Below, piece by piece: positions 18,090 to 26,560 of a stretch of 64,000 bases of DNA. The notes beneath the pieces were generated by a model. It made no database searches, was not told the origin of the DNA, and saw only the letters and a program-made list of their open reading frames with translations. Location of the stretch: contig NZ_CP120468.1 in the NCBI RefSeq assembly GCF_029490015.1, positions 1,798,001-1,862,000 on the forward strand, written 5' to 3'. Numbering within the stretch: the first letter of the stretch is position 1; every line of letters begins with the position of its first letter. The position numbers were made by a program, and so were the translations under genes. The DNA comes from Halobaculum limi. GTDB lineage: Archaea > Halobacteriota > Halobacteria > Halobacteriales > Haloferacaceae.

Positions 18090-19238
18090 ATGGCACGACT
18101 CGAACTCGACGACGTACGGAAGGTGTTCACCGACGACGACGGCAGCGATATCGTCGCCGTCGACGACGTAACGATCGATATCGAGGACGGAGAGTTTCTC
18201 GTCCTCGTCGGTCCGTCAGGCTGTGGGAAATCGACGACGCTGCGGATGATCGCCGGACTGGAGACGATCTCCGGCGGCGACATTCGCCTCGCCGGCCGCT
18301 CCATCGCGGGGAAGAAGCCGCAAGACCGGGACATCGCGATGGTGTTTCAGTCGTACGCGCTGTACCCGCATATGACGACGCGACAGAATATGTCGTTCGG
18401 GCTGGAGGAGTCGACCGACCTCCCGGACGACGAGATCGAATCCCGCGTCGAGAACGCCGCGGCACTGCTCAACATTCCCGAACTGCTCGACCGCAAGCCG
18501 AGCGAGTTGTCCGGTGGCCAACAGCAGCGTGTCGCACTGGGTCGCGCAATCGTCCGCGAACCAGAGGTGTTCCTGATGGACGAACCGTTGTCGAATCTCG
18601 ACGCCAAACTCCGCTCGCAGATGCGGACGGAACTCCAGCGCATCCAAGAGGATCTGGGAACCACGACCGTCTACGTCACGCACGACCAGACGGAGGCGAT
18701 GACGATGGGCGACCGCATCGCCGTCCTCGACGGCGGGGAACTCCAGCAGGTAGGGACGCCGTTGGAGTGTTACCACCGCCCAGCCAATCGCTTCGTCGGT
18801 GGATTCATCGGCGAACCGGCGATGAACTTCTTCGAGACGACCGTCGAGGGCGACCGACTCGTCGCCGACGCCTTCGAGTACGTCCTCTCGCCGGAGGTTC
18901 GTGAGGATTTGGGCGACGCGACCGAGGTGACACTCGGCATCCGACCGGAGGATATCGAAGTGAACGTCGGCGTCAAGGCGAGTGCGGCCGACGAGTTCGA
19001 CACCGTCGTCGACGTGGTCGAACCGATGGGCAACGAGAACGCGGTGTACCTCGGCTTCGGCGAGGACCCCTCTGACCCGTTCGTCGCGACCGTCGGTGGG
19101 ATGCGTCGTATCGAGGGCGGCCAGCGTGTCGTCGCTCGCTTCCCCGAAGACGCCATCCACCTGTTCGACGCCCAGACGGGCGATGCGCTTCACAACCGTT
19201 CACTGGAGGAAGCCGAGGACGTCGAACCGCGCATCTGA
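18090..19238 (+). CDS. Sugar ABC transporter ATP-binding protein (UgpC/MalK family)
   Basis: 382 aa. Walker A is GPSGCGKST, the Q-loop is VFQSYALYPH, the signature is LSGGQQQRVALGRAI, Walker B is VFLMDEPLSNLD and the switch His lies in VTHDQTEAM. Beyond residue 240 is a regulatory TOBE/OB-like domain (LGIRPEDIEVN), which in MalK-type proteins can bind regulators. It energises sugar uptake by the two permeases upstream. The gap before it might hold an extra start site, but the gene order indicates one operon. A T-run follows the stop. Confidence 0.93.
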   Translation: MARLELDDVRKVFTDDDGSDIVAVDDVTIDIEDGEFLVLVGPSGCGKSTTLRMIAGLETISGGDIRLAGRSIAGKKPQDRDIAMVFQSYALYPHMTTRQNMSFGLEESTDLPDDEIESRVENAAALLNIPELLDRKPSELSGGQQQRVALGRAIVREPEVFLMDEPLSNLDAKLRSQMRTELQRIQEDLGTTTVYVTHDQTEAMTMGDRIAVLDGGELQQVGTPLECYHRPANRFVGGFIGEPAMNFFETTVEGDRLVADAFEYVLSPEVREDLGDATEVTLGIRPEDIEVNVGVKASAADEFDTVVDVVEPMGNENAVYLGFGEDPSDPFVATVGGMRRIEGGQRVVARFPEDAIHLFDAQTGDALHNRSLEEAEDVEPRI

Positions 19239-19270
19239 GCGGTACGCCCGAACCGCGTTCGACCGATCGA

Positions 19271-19276
19271 TTTTTT
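19271..19276 (+). terminator. Oligo-T terminator after the sugar ABC operon
   Basis: Six consecutive T residues lie about 33 nt after the ATPase stop. Archaeal transcription ends at such T-tracts without a needed hairpin. It also separates the operon from the small convergent gene at 19302-19388. Confidence 0.5.
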
Positions 19277-19301
19277 GTCGCCACTCGTCGCCGACCGACA
19301 G

Positions 19302-19388
19302 TTAGACGAGACTTAGGACGATGCCGAATGCGATGAGCGCGAACGTCACGAGTACCACGAGGAGGAAGAACTGATCTGATCCGTCCAT
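19302..19388 (-). CDS. 28-residue single-span membrane peptide
   Basis: A short ORF starts with ATG at 19388 and stops with TAA. It encodes MDGSDQ followed by one hydrophobic helix (FFLLVVLVTFALIAFGIVLS, then LV). The layout, with an acidic short N-terminus and a single membrane span, is what real small membrane proteins look like. On the minus strand a CGTTTTGT box 25-32 nt upstream would give a leaderless transcript. The gene is too short for normal gene callers. Function unknown; conservation in related genomes would settle whether it is real. Confidence 0.5.
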   Translation of the reverse strand: MDGSDQFFLLVVLVTFALIAFGIVLSLV

Positions 19389-19474
19389 ACACACGGATAC
19401 GGCCCCCCTCGCACAAAACGTTCGGTCATCTCGCTACCCGAAACACCAGACACACGGACCGAGTGGCCGCCCGA

Positions 19475-20095
19475 TCACAGGTGGATGTCCGCCTCCGTCA
19501 GGCCGCGCGCATACAGGTACGTCGAGACCACCTGCAGGACGACGCCGATGCACAGCGCCGTGACGGCGACGGTGCCGACGTTGAGGCCGTACCCGCTCGG
19601 GGCGTAGGGGTTGCCGCCGCCGGTAGCGATCCACGCTTGGAGCGTCTTACCGCCACCGAACCCCACGAGGACGAACAGGTACGTCGCGACGGTGGCGATG
19701 GTCCCGGTCGCGAGGCCGAGCATTGAGCACAGATCCTCGAAGTTGAGGACCGACTGAGCGGTGTGCTCGTCGAAGTCGTCGCCGCGCCACAGACGGAACG
19801 CGCCGACAGCAGAGAGACCGGCGCCGGCAGTGCCGATGACCGTGACGGCGACGAGTGCGAGCACCGCCACCTTCGGTGCGGCACCGACTACCGACCTGCT
19901 GAAGTACGCCTGTTTGATCTCCGGCGGAAGCAGCGCCAGAATAGGGAGGATGGCGGCAAGTACGTGCAGAAGGTAGCCCTGTACAGTCAACTTTCTCGAC
20001 AGCGGCTGTTTGAACCACCCAAAGCGTCCTGCTCGGAGTCGTTCGTACACCGAGTCCGACAGGATCGCTCTCGTGATCGGATCATCCGAATCCAT
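19475..20095 (-). CDS. Polytopic membrane protein, unknown function
   Basis: 206 aa. A soluble N-terminus of about 40 residues (DSDDPITRAILSDSVYERL) precedes four predicted membrane helices (LLHVLAAILPILALL; VAVLALVAVTVIGTAGAGL; LATGTIATVATYLFVLV; VAVTALCIGVVLQVV). No transport or enzymatic motif was recognised. A loop rich in Gly, Asn and Pro sits between helices 3 and 4. An AACGTTATGC box lies about 25 nt before the ATG, consistent with a leaderless promoter. It stands alone. Confidence 0.65.
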   Translation of the reverse strand: MDSDDPITRAILSDSVYERLRAGRFGWFKQPLSRKLTVQGYLLHVLAAILPILALLPPEIKQAYFSRSVVGAAPKVAVLALVAVTVIGTAGAGLSAVGAFRLWRGDDFDEHTAQSVLNFEDLCSMLGLATGTIATVATYLFVLVGFGGGKTLQAWIATGGGNPYAPSGYGLNVGTVAVTALCIGVVLQVVSTYLYARGLTEADIHL

Positions 20096-20313
20096 TGGCG
20101 GAGGCTCTACGGTTGGTAGGCATAACGTTACCGACAGTGGTGATAGCCATCAGACAACCGTCTGTAGACTACTTCGGGGGCATCCTTCGTCATCGAAGGA
20201 GCGTATCTGAGATCCGAACGACCTACCCCATCTGAACCAGTCGGGAGTGACCTTCCGGTGACAGGGTGGTTATGTCTCTCGGTCGCGACGTCCCGAACGG
20301 TGACTGCCTCTCG

Positions 20314-21042
20314 ATGAGCGATCCAACTCCACTGCCCGGCGGCCGAGTCAGACACGGGACCGGCGTGAACTCGACCCGGGCGTTTCCCACCGAGGCGTAC
20401 CCCGAGAACCTCGACCCGTTCGTACTGTTCGAGCGCTTCTACATCGACCCCGACGCGGGCTTTCCGATGCACCCGCACCGCGGGTTCGAAATCGTCTCGT
20501 ACATGCTCGAGGGCGGGATGGAACACGAGGACTCACTGGGCGTCTCACACACCGCCCGCGCCGGCGACGCGATGCGGATCACGACCGGCAGTGGGATCCG
20601 CCACTCGGAGTTTCCCGCCGACGACGCTGGCTGTTCGGGCCTCCAACTGTGGGTCAACCTCCCTCGCGACAAGAAAGCGGTCGACGCGGACTACACCGAC
20701 GCGGCCGCCGGCGACCTCCCCACCGAACAGGTCGACGGTGCGACTGTGACGACCGTCGTCGGTGACGGTTCTCCCCTCGACCTGCACACACCGATGGAGT
20801 ACCTCGACGCCCGTGTCGACGACGAGTGGACGTTGACCGTCCCCGACGACTGGGTCGGCTTCCTGTTCGGTATCGACGGCAACGGGACGGTGAACGGGAA
20901 CGCGTTCGCGTCGGGTGACGTACTGCCAGTCACGACGGCGCAGTCGGTGTCGGTCGCGACTGAGGGTAGCCTTCGCGTCGCCGCGGTGTCCGGGCGGCCG
21001 CACGGAGAGCCAATTCGCCAGCGCGGGCCGTACGTCTTGTAG
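20314..21042 (+). CDS. Pirin family protein
   Basis: 242 aa from the ATG at 20314 (SDPTPLPGGRVRHGTGVNST); an earlier in-frame ATG would add 16 residues with little family support. It is a bicupin: the metal-binding block FPMHPHRGFE (His53, His55) is followed by GGMEHEDSLG and by the later RITTGSGIRHSE. The C-terminal pirin domain ends GEPIRQRGPYVL, close to the GEPI-x-x-x-GPFVMN of the family. Pirins bind iron and in some bacteria act as quercetinase or as redox-linked regulators; the role here is unknown. Confidence 0.88.
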   Translation: MSDPTPLPGGRVRHGTGVNSTRAFPTEAYPENLDPFVLFERFYIDPDAGFPMHPHRGFEIVSYMLEGGMEHEDSLGVSHTARAGDAMRITTGSGIRHSEFPADDAGCSGLQLWVNLPRDKKAVDADYTDAAAGDLPTEQVDGATVTTVVGDGSPLDLHTPMEYLDARVDDEWTLTVPDDWVGFLFGIDGNGTVNGNAFASGDVLPVTTAQSVSVATEGSLRVAAVSGRPHGEPIRQRGPYVL

Positions 21043-21065
21043 CCGACTCGCAGTTTGCTCCCTGC

Positions 21066-22442
21066 TCAGTCGGTCACCTCGTCGGTCACGTCCTCGCCGT
21101 CGAGGATTATTTCGTAGCCGTCGTCGACGCCGCTGATTTCGACCGAGACGATGTCGCCGGTGATGGTGAACGCGTCACCCGAGTTGCCCCCGGTCGACCC
21201 CCGGATGGTCACCGTCCCGTCACCGTTGACGGTGACCGAGTCCCCGGAGTCGGCGGCGACGTCGTCGGTCGCAGTCTTCTCAGCACTTCCATCCACGACG
21301 ATTTCGTAGTCGAACTGGTTCTCTTCGGTCGAGAGTATCTCCAGAACCGACTCGTCGCTGTCGTCGGCATCATCACCGTCGTCTGCGTCGTCGCCGTCGT
21401 CGGTCACGATGTCGCCTGGCAGTTCGTCGCCGTCGACGAGAATCTCGTAGCCGTCGCTGACGCCCGAAATCTCGACGGAGACGACCTCGCCGGTGATGGT
21501 GAACGCGTCGCCGGAGTTGCCACCGGTCGACCCACTGATCGTCACTGTTCCATCCCCGTTACTGGTGATCGAATCACCGGAGTCGGCGGCGACGTCGTCG
21601 GTGGCGGTTTTCGATGCGCTCCCGTCGACGACGATTTCGTAGTCGAACTGGTTCTCTTCGGTCGAGAGGATCTCTAAGACCGACTCTTCGGGTTCTCCGT
21701 CGTCTGCGTCATCAGTATCGTCGCCGTCATCTGCGTCGTCGCTGTCGTCGCTATCGTCGCCGTCATCTGCGTCGTCGCTGTCGTCGCTATCGTCGCCATC
21801 ATCTGCGTCGTCACTGTCGTCGGTCACGATGTCGCTCGGGACTTCTTCCCCGTCGAGGAGGAGTTCGTACCCGTCACTCACTCCCGAAATCTCGACCGAG
21901 ACGATGTCGCCGGTGATCGTAAACGCATCTCCGGAGTTGCCTCCCGTCGACCCGCGAAGCGTCACCGTGCCGTCGCCGTTGTCGACGACTTCATCGCCGG
22001 AGTCGGCGGCGACGTCCGCAGTCGCGGTCTTCTCAGCACTTCCATCCACGACGATTTCGTAGTCGAACTGGTTCTCCTCGGTCGAGAGTATCTCTAGGAC
22101 CGACTCTTCGGATTCTCCGTCGTCGCTACCGTCACCGTCGTCTGCGTCGTCGCTATCGTCCGTCACGAGGTCGCTCGGGACGTCCTCACCATCGAGGAGG
22201 AGTTCGTACCCGTCGCTGACGCCCGAGATTTCGACGGAGACGACCTCGCCGGTGATGGTAAACGCGTCGCCGGAGTTTCCTCCCGTCGATCCACGGATCG
22301 TCACGGTTCCGTCACCGTTGTCGACGATTTCGTCGCCAGAGTCGGCAGACACGTCGTTAGTCGCGGTTTTTTCGGCGGTTCCATCCACGACGATTTCGTA
22401 GTCGAACTGATTCTCCTCGGTCGAGAGGATTTCCAGCAGCGA
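21066..22442 (-). repeat. Four tandem protein-coding repeats in the surface protein gene
   Basis: Repeat starts lie at 22442, 22103, 21683 and 21350 on the minus strand, each about 285-290 bp of near-identical coding sequence. The spacers encode runs of DSDDADDGDD type; the linker before the third repeat is the longest. High nucleotide similarity between units makes the array prone to unequal recombination and assembly collapse. Confidence 0.85.
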
Positions 22443-23903
22443 CGGTTCGGTGTCGCCATCGTCACCGTCGTCGCCGTCGCCGTCGACAACGACCGGAACG
22501 AACACGCCACTCGTTCGAATCGTCGCGGCGAATCGGTCGCCGTTCACACTGCCGACGGCGACCCGCGACCAGTCGGTGCCGTCGTACCGCCACAGGTCGA
22601 CCTCGTCGTCGGTGTAGTTCGCGCTGTCGAGGCGGAACGACACCCGCATCGGTGCGGGCAGTCGCTCGACGGCGAACCCCTCGCTGGCGGCCGCCGCGCC
22701 CGGAAGCCCTCCGGGCACGTCGGCGCGTGCGACGGTGTCGAGTTCGAACGGGTCGTCCTCGTCGTACGAGAACTGGGCGCTTCCCGCGACGAACGAGGTG
22801 GTCACCACGTCGCCGACGGTCACACGTGAGAGTCCTAACTCGTCTTGCGCCGCGCGGAGTTGTGCCCCGTCGTTGCCGCGCAAGACGACGTTCGCGAGGC
22901 GGTCGCCGCCGGCGTAGTCTGCGACGACGCCTGGACCGCCGTTGGATTCGACGACGGTGTCGGCGATGGTGTTGTTGTAGCTGTCCGAGAAGCTGATGCC
23001 CGGTCCCTCGTTGTCTGCGATCTGACTGTTCTCGATGCGATTGGACTCCACGTCGTCGCTGAGGCGAACGGCCGCGCAGGTGTCACACTCGGCGCCGTTG
23101 CCGGTCGCGGTGACTCCGGTGAAGGTGCTCCGTCCGACGTTCTGCGCGAGATACAGCCCCGTGCGGTCGTTGTCGCGGACGGTCACATCACGGACGTCGA
23201 CGTCGTACGTCTCCCAGAAGTAGACGCCGAAGCGGTTCCCGTTCGCCGTCACGTCACGTATCTGTGTGTCGTCGACCTCGCTGAAGGAGATGCCCGAGAC
23301 GACGTTGTCGGTGGCGGTGACGCCGACGACGCGGGCGCTCGTTCCGCTCCCGGCGATGGTTCCGACCTCCAGACCCCAGTACCACTCGGAGACCTCGACG
23401 TTTCGAACCGTGACGTTCTCCACTGGCACGTCTGCGGAGTCGTCACGTGACGCGTTGTACACGAGAATCCCGGTCGAACGGTCGACGCTATCGCCGGATA
23501 TCGTGTGCCCGTTCCCGTCGAATACAACGTTCGACGACCGGATGTGGAGACAGACGCCGGAGATGTCCGCCTCGATGTCGTCGACCAGTTCGTACACGCC
23601 GGGGTCGTCGATGACCCCACACGAACTGATCTGCGAGATGGACTGGCTGGTGGCTCCGTTGGAGGGGTCACCCGTCGCTCCGTGATCGGAGGTGTTGCCG
23701 CCGCCGGAGGTGAGACGAGCAGGGCTGTCGGCTCCCGCGGCGAGTGCGAGTGAACCTACCTCGCCGCCAGTCAGCGCGTCGTCACCGGCCAGTGCGGCAG
23801 GCGTTCCACCCGCGACAACGCCGACGCCGCCGGTTCCGGTGACGACGGCGACAGTCACCAACAGCACGACGAGGCGCGACCCGACGGTTCGCGGTCCGGT
23901 CAT
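21066..23903 (-). CDS. Secreted surface protein: NosD-like beta-helix plus four tandem C-terminal repeats
   Basis: 945 aa. A Sec-type signal (RLVVLLVTVAVVTGTGGVGV) leads into a right-handed beta-helix region (about residues 95-350) with NosD-like repeats such as NRIENSQIADNEGPGISF. A beta-sandwich-like segment follows (about 390-475). From residue 488 come four highly similar domains of about 95 aa, starting near 488, 601, 741 and 852, each beginning LEILSTEENQFDYEIVVDG and containing STGGNSGDAFTITG. They are joined by Asp/Ser linkers of unequal length. The protein ends with the last repeat; no PGF-CTERM or membrane anchor is visible. Probably extracellular and involved in surface binding; the ligand is unknown. 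Confidence 0.82.
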   Translation of the reverse strand: MTGPRTVGSRLVVLLVTVAVVTGTGGVGVVAGGTPAALAGDDALTGGEVGSLALAAGADSPARLTSGGGNTSDHGATGDPSNGATSQSISQISSCGVIDDPGVYELVDDIEADISGVCLHIRSSNVVFDGNGHTISGDSVDRSTGILVYNASRDDSADVPVENVTVRNVEVSEWYWGLEVGTIAGSGTSARVVGVTATDNVVSGISFSEVDDTQIRDVTANGNRFGVYFWETYDVDVRDVTVRDNDRTGLYLAQNVGRSTFTGVTATGNGAECDTCAAVRLSDDVESNRIENSQIADNEGPGISFSDSYNNTIADTVVESNGGPGVVADYAGGDRLANVVLRGNDGAQLRAAQDELGLSRVTVGDVVTTSFVAGSAQFSYDEDDPFELDTVARADVPGGLPGAAAASEGFAVERLPAPMRVSFRLDSANYTDDEVDLWRYDGTDWSRVAVGSVNGDRFAATIRTSGVFVPVVVDGDGDDGDDGDTEPSLLEILSTEENQFDYEIVVDGTAEKTATNDVSADSGDEIVDNGDGTVTIRGSTGGNSGDAFTITGEVVSVEISGVSDGYELLLDGEDVPSDLVTDDSDDADDGDGSDDGESEESVLEILSTEENQFDYEIVVDGSAEKTATADVAADSGDEVVDNGDGTVTLRGSTGGNSGDAFTITGDIVSVEISGVSDGYELLLDGEEVPSDIVTDDSDDADDGDDSDDSDDADDGDDSDDSDDADDGDDTDDADDGEPEESVLEILSTEENQFDYEIVVDGSASKTATDDVAADSGDSITSNGDGTVTISGSTGGNSGDAFTITGEVVSVEISGVSDGYEILVDGDELPGDIVTDDGDDADDGDDADDSDESVLEILSTEENQFDYEIVVDGSAEKTATDDVAADSGDSVTVNGDGTVTIRGSTGGNSGDAFTITGDIVSVEISGVDDGYEIILDGEDVTDEVTD

Positions 23904-23989
23904 CGTCGGTCGCCCTCGCCGTGTGGGTCACTCCGTCGGTCGTCGTGCGCGATTCCCCCCGGAACGCTGCGGATGAACGAGTGCGTCAT
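23900..23989 (-). CDS. Putative 29-codon upstream ORF overlapping the surface protein start
   Basis: An ATG at 23989 opens a frame of 29 codons (starting MTHSFIRSVPGG) whose TGA overlaps the ATG of the surface protein (ATGA). A GTATAATTTT box at 24046-24055 on the minus strand would place transcription start some 30 nt before this ATG, so it would be the first ORF on the message. The peptide is Arg/Asp rich with no known motif. It may be a coupling or leader peptide, or chance. Confidence 0.3.
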   Translation of the reverse strand: MTHSFIRSVPGGIAHDDRRSDPHGEGDRR

Positions 23990-24263
23990 AGCTGGGCTGC
24001 CGTCCGGCGTCTGAACGACTACAGTCTCGTCGCCACCGTGTGAACAAAATTATACATTCGCTACGCGCCCGAACGCAACCACCCACGCTGGTTTCACTCG
24101 GCTTACTGCGTGTGTGCGACCACGACGGCGACCACGGCAGACCGCCCGACTCGCGGCCGATGTCGGCCATCCTATGTGATAAGGAATCGTTGTGGTCAGT
24201 ATCGGGTGAATACGGTGACGAGGCGGGGGCAGTGCTACGCTGAAACCGATACAGGGGGTGGGT
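23990..24263. other. Intergenic region with surface-protein promoter
   Basis: No convincing gene is present here. The region holds a strong AT-rich box reading GTATAATTTT on the minus strand at 24046-24055, the likely promoter of the surface protein, and the 3' side of msrA. Possible reading frames are Arg rich and show no family resemblance. Confidence 0.5.
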
Positions 24264-24815
24264 TCAGGCTCGCTGTTCCTGACGGACGAGGTCCGCGAAC
24301 TTCTCGCGTACCTTCCGAATCTTGGGTTCGGCGTTGAACGAGCAGTAGCGGTCGTCGGGGTTCTTTTCGTAGTAATCCTGGTGGTACTGCTCGGCCTCGT
24401 AGAAGGCGTCGAGCGGTTCGAGTTCGGTGACGATGTCGTCGTCGTACGCGCCCTCCGCTTCGAGTTCGACGACGAACCGCTCGACGATGTCACGCTGGTC
24501 GTCCGTCTCGTAGAGGACGATCGAGCGATACTGCGACCCAACGTCCGGTCCCTGTCGGTTCAGCGTCGTCGGGTCGTGGACGGTGAAGAACACGCCCAGC
24601 AGGTCGGCGTACGTGATGGTCTCGGGGTCGTACTCGACGCGCACGACCTCGGCGTGGCCGGTCTCTTCGCGGCACACCGCCTCGTAGGTGGGGTTCTCGA
24701 CGTGGCCGCCGGCGTAGCCGGAGGTAACCTCGTGGACGCCGTCGAGTTCCTTCAGCGCCGCCTCGATACACCAGAAACAGCCGCCGCCGAACGTCGCAGT
24801 CTCGGTCTCAACCAT
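24264..24815 (-). CDS. msrA: Peptide-methionine (S)-S-oxide reductase MsrA
   Basis: 183 aa. The catalytic motif GCFWC occupies residues 12-16 with Cys13 as nucleophile. Family blocks GYAGGHVENPTYEAVC, HDPTTLNRQGPDVGSQYRS and EQYHQDYYEKNP are all present. The enzyme reduces S-sulfoxides of methionine in damaged proteins, using thioredoxin-type donors through C-terminal cysteines; here a late Cys occurs in RYCSFNAEP. It is cytoplasmic, with no signal. It is divergent from the RecA-like gene downstream. Confidence 0.96.
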   Translation of the reverse strand: MVETETATFGGGCFWCIEAALKELDGVHEVTSGYAGGHVENPTYEAVCREETGHAEVVRVEYDPETITYADLLGVFFTVHDPTTLNRQGPDVGSQYRSIVLYETDDQRDIVERFVVELEAEGAYDDDIVTELEPLDAFYEAEQYHQDYYEKNPDDRYCSFNAEPKIRKVREKFADLVRQEQRA

Positions 24816-24960
24816 ATCCGATCACAGGCGCTGGCGGCGGTTAAGACTCCCGTCGCCGGCATCGACGACACTGGTGGGTGCCGGTCTGTCTCGGCTCTGA
24901 CGACCGAATCGACCGACCCAACGGACAAACGCTTTGTGTCCTCCCTCCCGTCGTACTGGC

Positions 24961-25620
24961 GTGACCGGTGGAGTAGGTGACAGTCGCTCGACGCTGACGC
25001 CGCTACGGCCGGGAGAGCTATCACCGGGGACGAACGTCCTGGTCGCCGGACCAGGCCTCACTGGGAAACGCGACGTCCTGCTGGAGTTGCTCGGGGCCGC
25101 GCCCGACCCGGAAACCGTGTTGGTGACGACGAAACACCAACCAGACGTCCTCCGAGAGCAGTTTCACACACGCCACGGCAAGGAGTGGGGGCTGACGTTC
25201 GTCGACTGTATCTCTCGGCAGCGGTCGATGGCCGCCACTCGCGACACCGACGAGGTGACGCACGTGAGCGGGCCGGGTGACCTCACCGGCATCGGTATCG
25301 CCGCGAGCGGCCACCTCTACGAGTGGTATCGCGCGGACGAGCGAATTCGTGGGTCGCTCGGCATCCACTCGCTGTCGACGCTGTTGATGTACGCCGACCT
25401 CCGACGGGTGTACCAGTTTATGCACGTCGTCTCCGGTCGGGTCAACGGTGCCGACTGCATCGGCGTGTACACACTCGATACTGTCGCGTCGAACCCGGAA
25501 CCGGCCGAACGGTTCACACAACTGTGTGATGCAGTCGTCGAGACGAGACAAGGCGAGAACGGACCGGAACTGCGCGTTCGCGGCGGCGACTTCGGGCCTC
25601 GGTCGTGGACCGAGTGGTGA
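24961..25620 (+). CDS. RecA-like (HTR-like / DUF7504-type) protein
   Basis: 219 aa from a GTG at 24961 (TGGVGDSRSTLTPLRPGEL). After SPGTNVLVAGPGLTGKRDVL, a P-loop variant that keeps GK but has Arg where Ser/Thr is usual, come strands like PETVLVTTKHQPDVL and a C-terminal VNGADCIGVYTLD. This matches the large haloarchaeal group of RecA/KaiC-fold HTR-like proteins associated with signal transduction. It is probably cytoplasmic. Nucleotide binding is uncertain because of the altered P-loop. It ends 15 nt from the convergent gene. Confidence 0.65.
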   Translation: MTGGVGDSRSTLTPLRPGELSPGTNVLVAGPGLTGKRDVLLELLGAAPDPETVLVTTKHQPDVLREQFHTRHGKEWGLTFVDCISRQRSMAATRDTDEVTHVSGPGDLTGIGIAASGHLYEWYRADERIRGSLGIHSLSTLLMYADLRRVYQFMHVVSGRVNGADCIGVYTLDTVASNPEPAERFTQLCDAVVETRQGENGPELRVRGGDFGPRSWTEW

Positions 25621-25635
25621 GAGCGCCGACCGCGG

Positions 25636-26112
25636 TCAGTCGTCCGAGAGGAACTCTCCGACCAGATCCACCAGCGGCGACTCCTGTCGGTCGAACACGA
25701 ACATCATCCCCGACCACTCGCCGGAGGGGAACACCGCGACCAGCACCTCGTCGTACCAGCGAATCGTCGCATCGAGGCTCCCGAAGTCGTAGAGGCTGGC
25801 CTCCTGTGCCGGTTCACCGAGTCCCTTGAGTGTCAGTTCTTCCATCCGCTGGCGGAGGTCGGCGGGTGGGAACTGCTCGCGGACGTCCCCACGAACGAAC
25901 AGCGGTTCGATAGACTGCCCCTCGTATCGGACGGCGAGTCGGAGGGCATCGGTGTCCTCGCGGACGGAACCGATCAGCCCCTGTATCTCCGTGTCGAGTC
26001 CGCTGAGTTCGTCGGCCGCGTCGTCGAGTTCCTCGTCGAGGTCGGTCGGTGGGTCCTCGAGTTCTTTCGTCAGGTCGTCGTCGAGCGGTTCGACGGGCGC
26101 GTCGTCGCTCAC
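25636..26112 (-). CDS. Conserved-type haloarchaeal hypothetical protein
   Basis: 158 aa from the GTG at 26112, chosen because the protein becomes strongly acidic from there (SDDAPVEPLDDDLTKELED) while the upstream frame is Arg/Pro rich. A possible short coiled coil (about residues 15-45) with many Asp/Leu/Glu precedes an alpha/beta domain containing ALRLAVRYEGQSIEPLFVRGD and a hydrophobic C-terminal stretch SGMMFVFDRQESPLVDLV. No family was recognised. It is upstream of, and convergent with, the RecA-like gene. Confidence 0.65.
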   Translation of the reverse strand: MSDDAPVEPLDDDLTKELEDPPTDLDEELDDAADELSGLDTEIQGLIGSVREDTDALRLAVRYEGQSIEPLFVRGDVREQFPPADLRQRMEELTLKGLGEPAQEASLYDFGSLDATIRWYDEVLVAVFPSGEWSGMMFVFDRQESPLVDLVGEFLSDD

Positions 26113-26197
26113 GGAGGGAGGTGGTCCGTGCGACGCTTGAAGATACCGGTGGCAGCGGTCGCCGACGAGGCGCGGCGCGTCGAGCGTTAGTGGGTGG

Positions 26198-26560
26198 TCA
26201 CTCTTCGCGTGCGGAGACGCCCTCGAAGTAGCGGTTGTAGTGGGTAGCACAGCCGGGATTGAACGCGGCCGAACACGCCGGACACGCGAAGTCGGCGGCG
26301 AGATACGCGTCGACGGAGAGGCGTTCGCCACAGACGCCACACAGTACGGCAGGGTCAGCGAAGCGGGGACGCGGCCACGGCTCTGAATCGTGGGCAGTGA
26401 CGGCGTCGTGGCACTGTGAACACGGGTAGTAGGACTCACAGCACCCGAACCGAAGCGCGATGACGTCTCGCGGGCCATCAAAGTGCCGACATCGGGTTTC
26501 AGGCCCGACGTCGACGCCGTGGACGGGCGTTCCGTGGACGGATCTGCGCTCGGGGGACGA
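26198..26560 (-). pseudogene. CHY zinc-finger protein lacking a recognisable start codon
   Basis: A minus-strand frame open from 26560 (just after an in-frame TAG) to the TGA at 26198 encodes a clear CHY-type zinc-finger protein of about 105 residues. It begins VHGVDVGPETRCRHF and continues with CCESYYPCSQCHD, CGVCGE and CPACSAAFNPGCATHYNRYF. All metal ligands are intact. No ATG, GTG or TTG occurs in frame between the stop and the first ligand cysteine. A GTTTTTGC box at about 26570-26577 would place a leaderless start near 26545, where the codons read CGC AGA TCC. Either the start was lost recently, an unusual start is used, or the assembly has an error there. Confidence 0.7.

Noticed and set aside
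17009-18334. 441-codon minus-strand frame opposite the second sugar permease
   Set aside because: Overlaps the permease and ATPase genes; no domain recognised.
21714-21830. GTCGTC/CTGCGTCGTC repeat tract looked like a tandem or CRISPR-like array
   Set aside because: It encodes Asp/Ser linkers (DSDDADDGDD) in the surface protein; spacers are not unique and there is no conserved palindromic repeat.
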